Positions 1 to 6,182 are shown, counted from the first letter of the stretch. The stretch: 6,234 nt of DNA from Bradyrhizobiaceae bacterium (GCA_016793685.1 JAEULX010000129.1:1-6234), one strand, 5' to 3'. Notes: generated from the letters alone by a model not told the origin. Numbers and translations are program-made.

Positions 1-494
1 GGGTAGCCCCATTGGTCGAGATAGGCGATCTCGGCCGGACTTAGTCCTGCCGAAAGCCGCCGCTCGCGTTCTGCCTGCGTCGGGGGCGCGCGGAAACGAT
101 CGAATGCGCTGACGCATCGCGCCGCCAGCGCGTCGAGCGCCGGGCATGGACGGCGCGCCATGAGCACGACATACCGGCCCAGGGTGCGTATGCAGGGATT
201 GATGATTGCGGCCGCGAGGCCGGATGCGGTGAAGCCGGCGAATGCTTGCATCAGCTCCGCTTCGCCGGTCGATGGAGGCAACCGGAACGGCGCCTTGAGC
301 GTCGCATGAAATCCGTAGATGCTCGGTTCGCGGGTGAGCGCAGCCCATTCGGGAGGAGTGATCGCATCGAAGAGCGGATGGGCGACTGTTTCGCCGGTAT
401 AGCAATCGTAGCCGAGCACCGCGCGCCCGAACCGGAAGAGCGGCCGATCGGCGGCCGGCACGAAATAGATCGCGTAGCGTGAACTGGAATTCAT
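1..494 (-). CDS. DUF1045 / TIGR03223-type phosphonate metabolism protein, 2H-phosphoesterase-like (partial, C-terminus off the left edge)
   Basis: Reading leftward from ATG at 494 gives an open frame of 164 codons running off the window, so only the N-terminal part is seen (the family is usually about 220-240 residues). It opens MNSSSRYAIYFVPAADRPL, followed by an RFGRAVLGYDCYTGE segment (about 21-35) and IYGFHATLKAPFRL (about 59-72). These are hallmarks of DUF1045 proteins, which accompany C-P lyase genes. H63-A-T65 matches the first His-x-Thr motif of the 2H phosphoesterase fold; the second motif would lie beyond the edge. Role (inference): hydrolysis of a cyclic phosphate or related ester in the ribosyl-phosphonate pathway, in the cytoplasm; no activity is established by this sequence. 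It diverges from phnM, 110 bp away. The Shine-Dalgarno is weak (AGGA, about 14 nt upstream of ATG). A GTG four codons upstream is an alternative start, but AGGA lies too close to it. Family assignment is firm; biochemical role is not. Confidence 0.9.
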   Translation of the reverse strand, partial: MNSSSRYAIYFVPAADRPLFRFGRAVLGYDCYTGETVAHPLFDAITPPEWAALTREPSIYGFHATLKAPFRLPPSTGEAELMQAFAGFTASGLAAAIINPCIRTLGRYVVLMARRPCPALDALAARCVSAFDRFRAPPTQAERERRLSAGLSPAEIAYLDQWGY

Positions 495-604
495 CCAATG
501 ACTCACTATCCTAAATAGCAGAGCCGGCAATTTTGCCGCCGGCTGCGGCAAGACTTGCAGACCGAAGAAAAAACCACCGATCCCGATGCCGCCGGTGTTC
601 CGCC
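495..604. promoter_or_regulatory. Divergent intergenic region with two spaced dyads, candidate operator
   Basis: This 110-bp gap separates the divergent starts of the DUF1045 gene and phnM, so it must hold both promoters unless transcription enters from elsewhere. Two inverted repeats are visible: CGGCAATTTTGCCG at 525-538 (6-bp arms, 2-nt centre) and GCAAGACTTGC at 548-558 (5-bp arms, 1-nt centre). Both contain GGCAA on the + strand (526-530 and 547-551), exactly 21 bp apart, about two helical turns. That spacing suits two dimers of one regulator on the same DNA face (inference). I see no clear Pho box (CTGTCAT-type repeat) and no convincing -35/-10 pair on either strand. GntR-type PhnF regulators are known for phn genes elsewhere, but I cannot match these dyads to a known consensus. 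Confidence 0.4.
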
Positions 605-1762
605 ATGACGTTTGAACGGACCGATTTCATACTTGCCAATGCGCGGATTGTCCTCGCCGGGGATGTGATCCAATCCGGCTGGGTCGCCTGCGTCGATGGC
701 GCGATCGTCGAGATCGGAGAGGGCCGCGCCCCCGAGCGCGGGCTCGACCTTGCCGGCGACCTGCTGATGCCCGGCTTGGTCGAGCTGCACACCGACCACA
801 TCGAAGCCCACTACATGCCGCGCCCAAAAGTCTATTGGGATCCGGTCGCGGCGGTCGTCTCGTATGACGGCCAACTCGCGATCAGCGGCATCACCACCGT
901 ATTCGATTCCTTGCGGGTCTGGCGCGAGGCGGGGATCGAGGAGATCGACGGGCAGGCAACGCTGCTTGCCGATGCGATCGCGTCCGCCCGCGAAGCGGAG
1001 CTGTTGCGCGTCGACCACTTCCTGCATCTGCGCTGCGAAGTCCCGATGCCCAGTGTCGTCGAGGAAGCGACGGAGCTGTTCGGTCACGCCGAGGTGCGAC
1101 TGGTGTCGCTGATGGACCACACGCCCGGGCAACGCCAGTTTCGCGACGACGAGAAGCTGCGTCTCTATTACCGCAGCAAGAAGGGCGGCCTGACGGACGA
1201 AGCGCTCGAAGCGCTGTTTGCCCAGCGCATACAGTATCAGACCGCCTATGCCGCGCGGAATTACCAGGCGCTCATCGCCTTGGCGCGCACCAAGGGCACG
1301 CCGCTGGCAAGCCACGACGACACCACGCCGGAGCATGTCGCGCAGGCCATGCGTGACGGGATCGCGATAGCGGAGTTCCCGACGACGGTCGAAGCCGCAA
1401 CCGCCCTGCACGCCGCCGGTATCCGCGTCCTGATGGGCGCGCCAAACCTCGTACGCGGCGGCTCGCATACCGGCAATGTCGCGACGCTCGACCTCGCACG
1501 CGCCGGCGTGCTCGACATCCTGTCGTCCGACTATGTTCCGGCCAGCTTGCTGATGGCGACGCTCGCCCTGCCTCGCCTCGTGCCGGGCATCGATCTGCCG
1601 GCCGCGGTGCGCATGGTGACGCAGACGCCGGCCGGGGCGGTCGGACTGACCGACCGCGGCGAAATCGCGCCCGGCAAGCGCGCCGACCTCATCCGCGTTC
1701 ATGTCGCCGGCGACATGGCGGCGGTGCGCAATGTCTGGCGGCGCGGCGAGCGCGTCGCCTGA
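605..1762 (+). CDS. phnM: Alpha-D-ribose 1-methylphosphonate 5-triphosphate diphosphatase (PhnM)
   Basis: PhnM is a cytoplasmic metal-dependent amidohydrolase of the C-P lyase pathway. It releases pyrophosphate from alpha-D-ribose 1-methylphosphonate 5-triphosphate, giving the 5-phosphate that PhnJ then cleaves. The 385-residue product has the usual family length. Family marks are MPGLVELHTDHIEAH (55-69, metal ligands expected at H62 and D64), DHFLHLRCEV (137-146), LMDHTPGQRQFRD (169-181), ASHDDTT (235-241), EFPTTVEAA (257-265), MGAPNLVRGGSHTGN (277-291) and LSSDYVP (306-312, likely catalytic/metal Asp at D309). The C-terminus has the amidohydrolase ending GEIAPGKRADLI. ATG at 605 was chosen because MTFERTDFILANARIV begins where homologues begin. 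The frame stays open upstream to a TTG at 533, but that extension is Arg-rich, unlike the family and crosses the dyads. There is no strong Shine-Dalgarno. The gene stands alone here, with no phnG-L neighbours, and ends 12 bp before a convergent oxidoreductase. Confidence 0.95.
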   Translation: MTFERTDFILANARIVLAGDVIQSGWVACVDGAIVEIGEGRAPERGLDLAGDLLMPGLVELHTDHIEAHYMPRPKVYWDPVAAVVSYDGQLAISGITTVFDSLRVWREAGIEEIDGQATLLADAIASAREAELLRVDHFLHLRCEVPMPSVVEEATELFGHAEVRLVSLMDHTPGQRQFRDDEKLRLYYRSKKGGLTDEALEALFAQRIQYQTAYAARNYQALIALARTKGTPLASHDDTTPEHVAQAMRDGIAIAEFPTTVEAATALHAAGIRVLMGAPNLVRGGSHTGNVATLDLARAGVLDILSSDYVPASLLMATLALPRLVPGIDLPAAVRMVTQTPAGAVGLTDRGEIAPGKRADLIRVHVAGDMAAVRNVWRRGERVA

Positions 1763-1774
1763 GGAAAGCCGACC

Positions 1775-2770
1775 TTACCCCGCGGTACTCGGCGCGACTT
1801 TCAGGATGACCTTGCCGGTCGTGCCGCGATCGCCCAGCGCCGTGAGCGCCTTGGGCAGTTCGTCGAAGGGGAAGACCGCGCCGATATGCGGACGAACCTC
1901 GCCGCTGGCGACGATTTTGGAAAGGCGTTCGTTCGTGCGCACGATGGCGTCCCGGTCGTGGACGTTGTCCCAGTAGACGCCGATCGCCGACAGCCGCCGC
2001 AGCATCAGCCGGTTTGCCGGGAGCTGCGGAATGGTCCCCGAGCTGAAACCGACGATCAGGAGCCGGCCGCCCCAGGACAGCAGCCGCAGCGCGTCCAGGG
2101 TGGAGTCGCCGCCGACCGAGTCGACCACGACATTGACGCCGCGCCCGATGGTGAATGCCCGGACCTGATCGATGAGAGCGCCGCGGCGGTAGTCGATCGC
2201 GATGTCGGCGCCATGCTCCAGGGTGAGCGCACATTTATCGGCGCCGCCCGCGGCGGCGATGACGAAGGCGCCGCAGTGCTTCGCCACTTCCACCATCGCG
2301 AGCCCGGTGCCCCCGGCGGCGGCCAGCACCAGCACCGTGTCGGCGGGCGAGACGGTCGTGCATTCGGTAAGGCCGATCAGCGCCGTGGTGTAGGCGATCG
2401 GCAGCGCCGCAGCGGCCTCGGGCGAGAACCCCGCCGGAACGCGCATCGCCATGTCGGCGCGGACGATCGCATAATCGGCGAATCCGCCGTAGACGACCTT
2501 GCTGGCGATCTGATCGCCCTCGGCGAAGCCGGCGCCCTGGCCCGCGGCGACCACGGTTCCGGCAAGCTCCTGCCCAGCGACGAACGGGCGCTCCGGCCTC
2601 ACCTGGTAGCGGTCGTCGATCATCAGAAGATCGGCGTAGTTCAGCGCGGCGGCATCGACCCGCACCAGCAGCTCGCCGTCCTTAGGTTCCGGGCAAGGCG
2701 CCTCGCCGAGTTCAAGACCGGCGAGCCCCTTTGTGTTCGAGCGCCAGGCTCGCATCGTTTTTATTGTCAT
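1775..2770 (-). CDS. NADPH:quinone oxidoreductase family protein (zinc-independent medium-chain dehydrogenase/reductase)
   Basis: The 331-residue product is a cytoplasmic medium-chain dehydrogenase/reductase of the quinone oxidoreductase branch, expected to reduce a quinone or enone-type acceptor with NADPH; the true substrate cannot be read from sequence. The N-terminal GroES-like domain (about 6-120) contains LNYADLLMIDDRY (43-55), typical of Qor-like proteins, and VAGQELAGTVVAAG (64-77). No structural or catalytic zinc-ligand set is seen. The Rossmann part (about 125-265) has LAAAGGTGLAMVEVAKHCGA (149-168), close to the usual AAGGVG nucleotide loop, then VVVDSVGGD (214-222) and GGRLLIVGF (234-242). 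The C-terminal GKVILKV is also typical. ATG at 2770 is preferred over ATG at 2755 because GAAG lies about 8 nt upstream of it; the frame stays open further upstream, to 2881, but those residues are not family-like. It converges on phnM and diverges from dctP, so it is probably its own transcription unit. Confidence 0.93.
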   Translation of the reverse strand: MTIKTMRAWRSNTKGLAGLELGEAPCPEPKDGELLVRVDAAALNYADLLMIDDRYQVRPERPFVAGQELAGTVVAAGQGAGFAEGDQIASKVVYGGFADYAIVRADMAMRVPAGFSPEAAAALPIAYTTALIGLTECTTVSPADTVLVLAAAGGTGLAMVEVAKHCGAFVIAAAGGADKCALTLEHGADIAIDYRRGALIDQVRAFTIGRGVNVVVDSVGGDSTLDALRLLSWGGRLLIVGFSSGTIPQLPANRLMLRRLSAIGVYWDNVHDRDAIVRTNERLSKIVASGEVRPHIGAVFPFDELPKALTALGDRGTTGKVILKVAPSTAG

Positions 2771-2844
2771 GGATGGCTTCACTATCTGCTGCTGGTGACC
2801 GACATCGCCCAGGACATTTTCCCGGCAAATTCGCTTAATGCTTT

Positions 2845-2876
2845 TTTTGCAGTGCGTGAAGTGCAGTGCGGCAAAA
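2845..2876. repeat. Compact TGC-rich element: direct repeat inside an inverted repeat
   Basis: GCAGTGCG occurs twice (2849-2856 and 2863-2870), offset by 14 bp, and the pair is bracketed by TTTTGC (2845-2850) and GCAAAA (2871-2876), which are reverse complements. It lies about 75-105 bp upstream of the oxidoreductase start, where a regulator could act on that gene's promoter. The TGC/GCA content resembles sites described for PhaR-type regulators of polyhydroxyalkanoate genes in alphaproteobacteria. That resemblance is loose and the regulator identity is speculative. Confidence 0.4.
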
Positions 2877-2931
2877 CTCATTCAGGCCGCTACCCGCCGC
2901 AATGAAGCGAAAAACAATAGCCAGGGGTTTT

Positions 2932-2946
2932 CATCCATATTGGATG
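2932..2946. promoter_or_regulatory. 15-bp operator-like palindrome
   Basis: CATCCA-TAT-TGGATG is a perfect inverted repeat with 6-bp arms and a 3-nt AT centre. The size and symmetry fit a dimeric helix-turn-helix regulator. It lies 162 bp upstream of the oxidoreductase start and 271 bp upstream of dctP, so it is far from the dctP promoter proposed here and its target is unclear. Only the symmetry is seen; binding is inference. Confidence 0.35.
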
Positions 2947-3133
2947 TTTATTGGCCGAATACCTGACCGCAGCGCATTCCGCATAGGTTTTAGGCTCCGG
3001 CATTCGCACAATACTGACCATTCCGTCGGACTGCTAAACCGTGGCTTTGGGGTGCGGGCGGGCTAGTCGCGGCGGCAACGCACAAAAAGTTATAGAGGAT
3101 GTAACGTTCGCATAAAAGCCAACGCGATTCATG

Positions 3134-3161
3134 TTGCGTTTGTGTAAAAATTCGGGCTAAT
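3134..3161 (+). promoter_or_regulatory. Candidate sigma-70-type promoter for dctPQM
   Basis: TTGCGT (3134-3139) and GCTAAT (3156-3161) are separated by 16 bp and resemble -35 and -10 boxes (four of six -35 positions and four of six -10 positions match TTGACA and TATAAT). Transcription would start near 3167-3169, leaving a leader of about 50 nt before the dctP ATG. The surroundings are AT-rich. An imperfectly spaced dyad, AACGC (3121-3125) and GCGTT (3136-3140), overlaps the -35 box and could be a regulator site. Called by eye only. Confidence 0.4.
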
Positions 3162-3206
3162 CGCGCGTCTTGGGTGACGCAGCCTACTCAATAAAGACAA
3201 GCCTCA

Positions 3207-3212
3207 AGGAGG
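3207..3212 (+). promoter_or_regulatory. Strong Shine-Dalgarno of dctP
   Basis: AGGAGG lies 4 nt upstream of the ATG at 3217 and is the best ribosome binding site in the window; the neighbouring genes have weak ones. It fixes the dctP start and fits the high expression expected of a periplasmic binding protein relative to its membrane partners. Confidence 0.85.
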
Positions 3213-3216
3213 GCAC

Positions 3217-4209
3217 ATGCGAAGGTTCTGGATATGGGCCGCCGCCGCGGCCGCGTTTGCTTTCGCCCCAGTCGCAGCGTCGGCGCAGCAACCGATCATC
3301 ATCAAATTCAGCCATGTGGTCGCCGACGCCACGCCGAAGGGACAGGCGGCCATCAAATTCAAAGAGGTGGCGGAGCAGCTGCTGCCCGGCAAGGTGAAGG
3401 TCGAGGTCTATCCGAACTCGCAATTGTTCGGCGACGCCAAGGAAGTGGAAGCGCTGCTGCTCGGCGATGTTCACTTCATCGCGCCGTCCCTCTCGAAGTT
3501 CGAGAAGTTCACCAAGGTTCTCCAGGTCTACGATCTTCCCTTCCTGTTCGCCGACATGCAGGCCGTCGACAAGTTCCAGGACGGCAAGGTCGGCCAGGAC
3601 ATGCTCAAGTCCATGGAAAAGAAGGGACTCCTGGGCCTGAACTACTGGCACAACGGCCTGAAGCAGCTCTCCGCCAACAAGCCGCTGCTCGCTCCCGAAG
3701 ACGCCAAGGGCGTGAAGTTCCGGGTGCAGTCGTCGGACGTGCTCGTTTCCCAATTCCAGGCCGTCAACGCGAACCCGCAGAAGCTCGCCTTCTCGGAAGT
3801 CTACCAGGCCCTGCAAACCGGCGCGGTGGACGGGCAGGAAAACACCTGGTCGAACGCCTACAGCCAAAAGTACCAGGAAGTTCAGAGCGACTTCACGGAG
3901 TCGAACCACGGCCTGCTCGACTACATGGTGGTCACCAACGCCAAATGGTGGAACGGATTGTCGCCGGAAATCCGCGAAGGGCTGACCAAGGCGATGAAGG
4001 AGGCCACGGCGGTCAACAACAAGGTCGCCGATGACCTGAACAAGGAAGCAAAGGGCAAGATCGCAGCGAGCAAGGCCAAGATCCACCAACTGACTCCGGA
4101 GCAGCGCAAGAAGTGGCAGCAGGCCATGGAGCCGGTCTGGAAGAAGTTCGAGAAGGAGATCGGCCCGGACGTGATCGACGCCGCCCAGAAGGTCGGCAAC
4201 AGCTCCTGA
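3217..4209 (+). CDS. dctP: TRAP transporter periplasmic substrate-binding protein, DctP family
   Basis: DctP is the periplasmic receptor of a tripartite ATP-independent transporter; it captures a carboxylate and delivers it to DctQM. The 330-residue product has the usual length. An N-terminal signal peptide is plain: basic MRR, a hydrophobic Ala/Phe-rich core (about 5-20), and a likely cut after ASA (23). Mature family motifs are IIIKFSHVVADATPKG (27-42), EVYPNSQLFGD (63-73), YDLPFLF (105-111), GVKFRVQSSDV (165-175), AFSEVYQALQTGAVDGQEN (191-209) and HGLLDYMVVTNAKWWNGL (231-248). R169 is the expected Arg that salt-bridges the substrate carboxylate. The DGQENTWSN and HGLLDYMVVTN segments resemble DctP of the C4-dicarboxylate branch (succinate, fumarate, malate), though close relatives bind other organic acids, so the substrate is inference. 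The C-terminal part is Lys-rich and helical. It is the first gene of the operon, with a strong ribosome binding site, and dctQ follows after 10 bp. Confidence 0.95.
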   Translation: MRRFWIWAAAAAAFAFAPVAASAQQPIIIKFSHVVADATPKGQAAIKFKEVAEQLLPGKVKVEVYPNSQLFGDAKEVEALLLGDVHFIAPSLSKFEKFTKVLQVYDLPFLFADMQAVDKFQDGKVGQDMLKSMEKKGLLGLNYWHNGLKQLSANKPLLAPEDAKGVKFRVQSSDVLVSQFQAVNANPQKLAFSEVYQALQTGAVDGQENTWSNAYSQKYQEVQSDFTESNHGLLDYMVVTNAKWWNGLSPEIREGLTKAMKEATAVNNKVADDLNKEAKGKIAASKAKIHQLTPEQRKKWQQAMEPVWKKFEKEIGPDVIDAAQKVGNSS

Positions 4210-4219
4210 GTAAAATCCG

Positions 4220-4762
4220 ATGGGGGCGCTTCGTACCATCTGGTACCGGCTGGAGGAGGGCGTGATCGCCCTTCTCCTCGCCTTCATGACCATCCTGACC
4301 TTTATTCAGGTGGTCCTCCGTTACGGCTGGGGCACAGGCATCCTCTGGGGGCAGGAGGCGGTGCTGTACGCGTTCGCCTGGCTCGTCCTGTTCGGGCTCG
4401 CCTACGGCATCCGTACCCGCGCCCATCTCGGCATCGATATCCTGGTCAAGATGATGCCGGTGCCGACGCGGCGCGTGGTCGGGCTGATCGCGATTGCGTG
4501 CTGTGCGCTCTTTGCCGGCCTGATGCTGTGGGGCTCCTACGTCTACATCGCCAAGCTCTATGAAGTCGGCGTCGAGGCGCAGGACCTGCCGATCGAGCGC
4601 TGGCTCCTCGGCGCCATCATGCCGTTCGGCTTTGCCCTCCTGCTGGTGCGCCTGGCGACGGAAGCGTGGCTCATCCTTTCCGGTCAGACGACCGGGTTCG
4701 ACCTCGCCGACGAAGCGGGCGACGTGCTGCGCGAAAGCGAGCTCGCGGCATCGCAAGACTAG
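4220..4762 (+). CDS. dctQ: TRAP transporter small permease subunit, DctQ family
   Basis: DctQ is the small inner-membrane subunit that pairs with DctM and helps dock the loaded binding protein. The 180-residue product has the four expected membrane segments, at roughly 14-34, 46-65, 86-110 and 128-153. Family marks are the FIQVVLRYGWGTGILWGQE segment (28-46), containing the conserved VxxRY motif and the WxxE-type pair at the start of the second helix, and GIRTRAHLGIDIL (63-75). A soluble acidic tail (about 157-180) follows the last helix. The start at 4220 is 10 bp after the dctP stop, consistent with one transcript. The Shine-Dalgarno is weak, so translation may depend on ribosomes arriving from dctP (inference). 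Confidence 0.95.
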   Translation: MGALRTIWYRLEEGVIALLLAFMTILTFIQVVLRYGWGTGILWGQEAVLYAFAWLVLFGLAYGIRTRAHLGIDILVKMMPVPTRRVVGLIAIACCALFAGLMLWGSYVYIAKLYEVGVEAQDLPIERWLLGAIMPFGFALLLVRLATEAWLILSGQTTGFDLADEAGDVLRESELAASQD

Positions 4763-4767
4763 GTTAT

Positions 4768-4792
4768 CGGGCGACCGTTTGCAGGTCGCCCG
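4768..4792 (+). other. Perfect 9-bp GC-rich hairpin between dctQ and dctM
   Basis: CGGGCGACC (4768-4776) and GGTCGCCCG (4784-4792) are exact reverse complements around a 7-nt loop, GTTTGCA. The stem starts 6 nt after the dctQ stop and ends 37 nt before the dctM ATG. No T-run follows, so it is not a standard intrinsic terminator. Such intercistronic stems can stabilise upstream mRNA or lower downstream expression; which applies here is inference. Confidence 0.6.
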
Positions 4793-4829
4793 GCTCTTCA
4801 GACGATCCCACCGCCGGAAACTCGTCTCG

Positions 4830-6131
4830 ATGATCACCGCATTTCTCTTTATCGTGCTGTTCGCCCTGCTGGCGATCGGCGTTCCCATCGCCATCTCGCT
4901 CGGCCTGTCGGCGACGCTCGCCATTCTCCTCTTCGGCCAGGACTCCCTCGCCTCGCTCACCATCAAGTTCTTCCAGGCGATGCAGGAGAATTATACGCTG
5001 CTGGCCATTCCCTTCTTCGTCCTCGCCGGCAACTTCATGACCACCGGCGGCGTGGCGCGACGCATGATCCTGTTCGCCGTCGCCTGCGTCGGCCACTTGC
5101 CGGGCGGCCTCGCCATCGCCAGCGTGCTCGCCTGCATGTTGTTCGCAGCGGTGTCGGGATCGAGCCCGGCGACCGTGGTCGCGATCGGGTCCATTGTCAT
5201 CGCCGGCATGGTGAAAACGGGCTACAGCCGCAACTTCGCGGCAGGCACGATCTGTAACGCGGGCACCCTCGGCATCCTGATCCCGCCGTCCATCGTGATG
5301 GTGGTCTATGCGGCGGCGACCGAATCCTCGGTCGGCCGCCTGTTCATGGCCGGCGTCATCCCGGGCCTCGTGCTCGGCGGAATGCTGATGGGCGCGATCC
5401 TGATCGCGGCGATCTACCTGAAGCTGCCGCGCGAGCCCTGGCCCGGCTTCTGGCCCGCGACCCGCAACGTGCTGGTCACCGGACGCGATGCGTTTTGGGG
5501 CTTGGCCCTTATCATCATCGTGCTCGGCGGCATCTACGGCGGCGTCATGACTCCGACCGAGGCCGCAGCGGTCGCCGCCGTTTATGCCTGCTTTGCGGCT
5601 CTGGTGCTCTACCGCGATCTGGGTATTGCGGATGTGCCGCGCGTCCTCGTCAATTCGGGCCGCGTCACCATCATGCTGCTCTTCATCATCGCCGATGCGT
5701 TCCTGTTCAGCCACGTGCTGACGACCGAACAGATTCCGCAGGAGATCGCCCGCCAGATCGCCGCGGCAGGTCTCAACTGGTGGCAGTTCCTGATCGTGGT
5801 CAACATCATCCTGCTGATCGCCGGGAACTTCATGGAGCCGTCGTCGATCATCCTGATCCTCGCGCCCATCCTGTTCCCGATCGCCATGCAGCTCGGGATC
5901 GACCCGATCCATCTCGGCATCATCATGGTGGTGAACATGGAGATCGGCATGGTGACGCCGCCCGTGGGGCTGAACCTCTTCGTCACCTCGGGCGTGACCG
6001 GCATGAGCGTCGCCCAGGTCACGCGAGCCGCGATGCCCTGGCTGATGATTCTCCTGGTCTTCCTCGTGATCGTGACCTACGTCCCGATCCTGTCGCTGTG
6101 GCTGCCCGACTTCCTGTTCGGACCGTCCTGA
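4830..6131 (+). CDS. dctM: TRAP transporter large permease subunit, DctM family
   Basis: DctM is the large inner-membrane subunit that forms the transport channel and couples solute entry to sodium flow. The 433-residue product has the usual family length and a dozen or so hydrophobic segments across its whole length, including re-entrant hairpins. Family marks are LLAIPFFVLAGNFM (57-70), AAVSGSSPATVVAIGS (106-121), AGTLGILIPPS (144-154), GGIYGGVMTPTEAAA (233-247), GNFMEPSSIILILAPILFPI (332-351) and GMVTPPVGLNLFV (373-385). The Gly/Ser/Thr/Pro-rich turns among these are where sodium sites lie in characterised TRAP permeases. ATG at 4830 was chosen because MITAFLFIVLFALLAIGVPI is the typical DctM opening; the same frame is open back to 4560, but that part overlaps dctQ and is Arg/Ser-rich and non-membrane. 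The gap after dctQ is 67 bp, wider than usual for dctQM, and holds a hairpin. GGAAA about 10 nt upstream is the only ribosome-binding hint. Confidence 0.96.
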   Translation: MITAFLFIVLFALLAIGVPIAISLGLSATLAILLFGQDSLASLTIKFFQAMQENYTLLAIPFFVLAGNFMTTGGVARRMILFAVACVGHLPGGLAIASVLACMLFAAVSGSSPATVVAIGSIVIAGMVKTGYSRNFAAGTICNAGTLGILIPPSIVMVVYAAATESSVGRLFMAGVIPGLVLGGMLMGAILIAAIYLKLPREPWPGFWPATRNVLVTGRDAFWGLALIIIVLGGIYGGVMTPTEAAAVAAVYACFAALVLYRDLGIADVPRVLVNSGRVTIMLLFIIADAFLFSHVLTTEQIPQEIARQIAAAGLNWWQFLIVVNIILLIAGNFMEPSSIILILAPILFPIAMQLGIDPIHLGIIMVVNMEIGMVTPPVGLNLFVTSGVTGMSVAQVTRAAMPWLMILLVFLVIVTYVPILSLWLPDFLFGPS

Positions 6132-6159
6132 GCAAGCGAGGACGTACGCTCCCTGCCCT

Positions 6160-6182
6160 CGCCGCAGGCCTAAAACGCGGCG
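6160..6182. terminator. Weak hairpin downstream of dctM, possible transcript end
   Basis: CGCCGC (6160-6165) and GCGGCG (6177-6182) can pair around an 11-nt loop, about 30 nt after the dctM stop. The stem is short and no T-run follows on the + strand, so a Rho-independent terminator is not proven. It could be a 3'-end stabiliser, or chance in GC-rich DNA. Confidence 0.25.

Larger units (their letters stand above)
2771..3216. other. 446-bp non-coding gap between divergent oxidoreductase and dctPQM
   Basis: No convincing gene lies here. The stretch is clearly more AT-rich than its neighbours, as expected of a double promoter region. Near the oxidoreductase side is a TGC-rich repeat element (2845-2876). 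In the middle is a 15-bp palindrome (2932-2946). On the dctP side is a candidate promoter (3134-3161) overlapped by an AACGC/GCGTT inverted repeat (3121-3140), and a small 5-bp stem, GCGTC/GACGC at 3165-3180, near the likely start of the transcript. I saw no -24/-12 (GG-N10-GC type) sigma-54 promoter, although dct genes in relatives often use one. The remaining sequence, about 2950-3080, shows nothing I can name. Confidence 0.6.

Noticed and set aside
533..604. N-terminal extension of phnM from TTG at 533
   Set aside because: The added residues are Arg-rich, unlike PhnM N-termini, and run through the dyad region; ATG at 605 aligns with the family start.
506..1702. Long minus-strand open frame opposite phnM
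   Set aside because: It is a shadow of phnM in GC-rich DNA: its product is Arg/His/Asp/Gln-rich with no recognisable domain, whereas the + strand encodes complete PhnM motifs.
1763..1774. Terminator between convergent phnM and the oxidoreductase
   Set aside because: The gap is only 12 bp and contains no stem followed by a T-run on either strand.
1886..2905. Long plus-strand open frame opposite the quinone oxidoreductase
   Set aside because: Its product is Arg/Asp/Gly-rich low-complexity sequence without a domain; the opposite strand gives a full-length oxidoreductase.
2866..3066. Short plus-strand frame in the gap (inner ATG at 2902)
   Set aside because: No ribosome binding site, no recognisable motif, Arg-rich product and non-coding-like base use; more likely chance in a promoter region.
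3184..4293. Minus-strand open frame opposite dctP
   Set aside because: It is Leu/Val/Arg-rich with no family match and lies opposite the clear DctP coding sequence with signal peptide and strong ribosome binding site.
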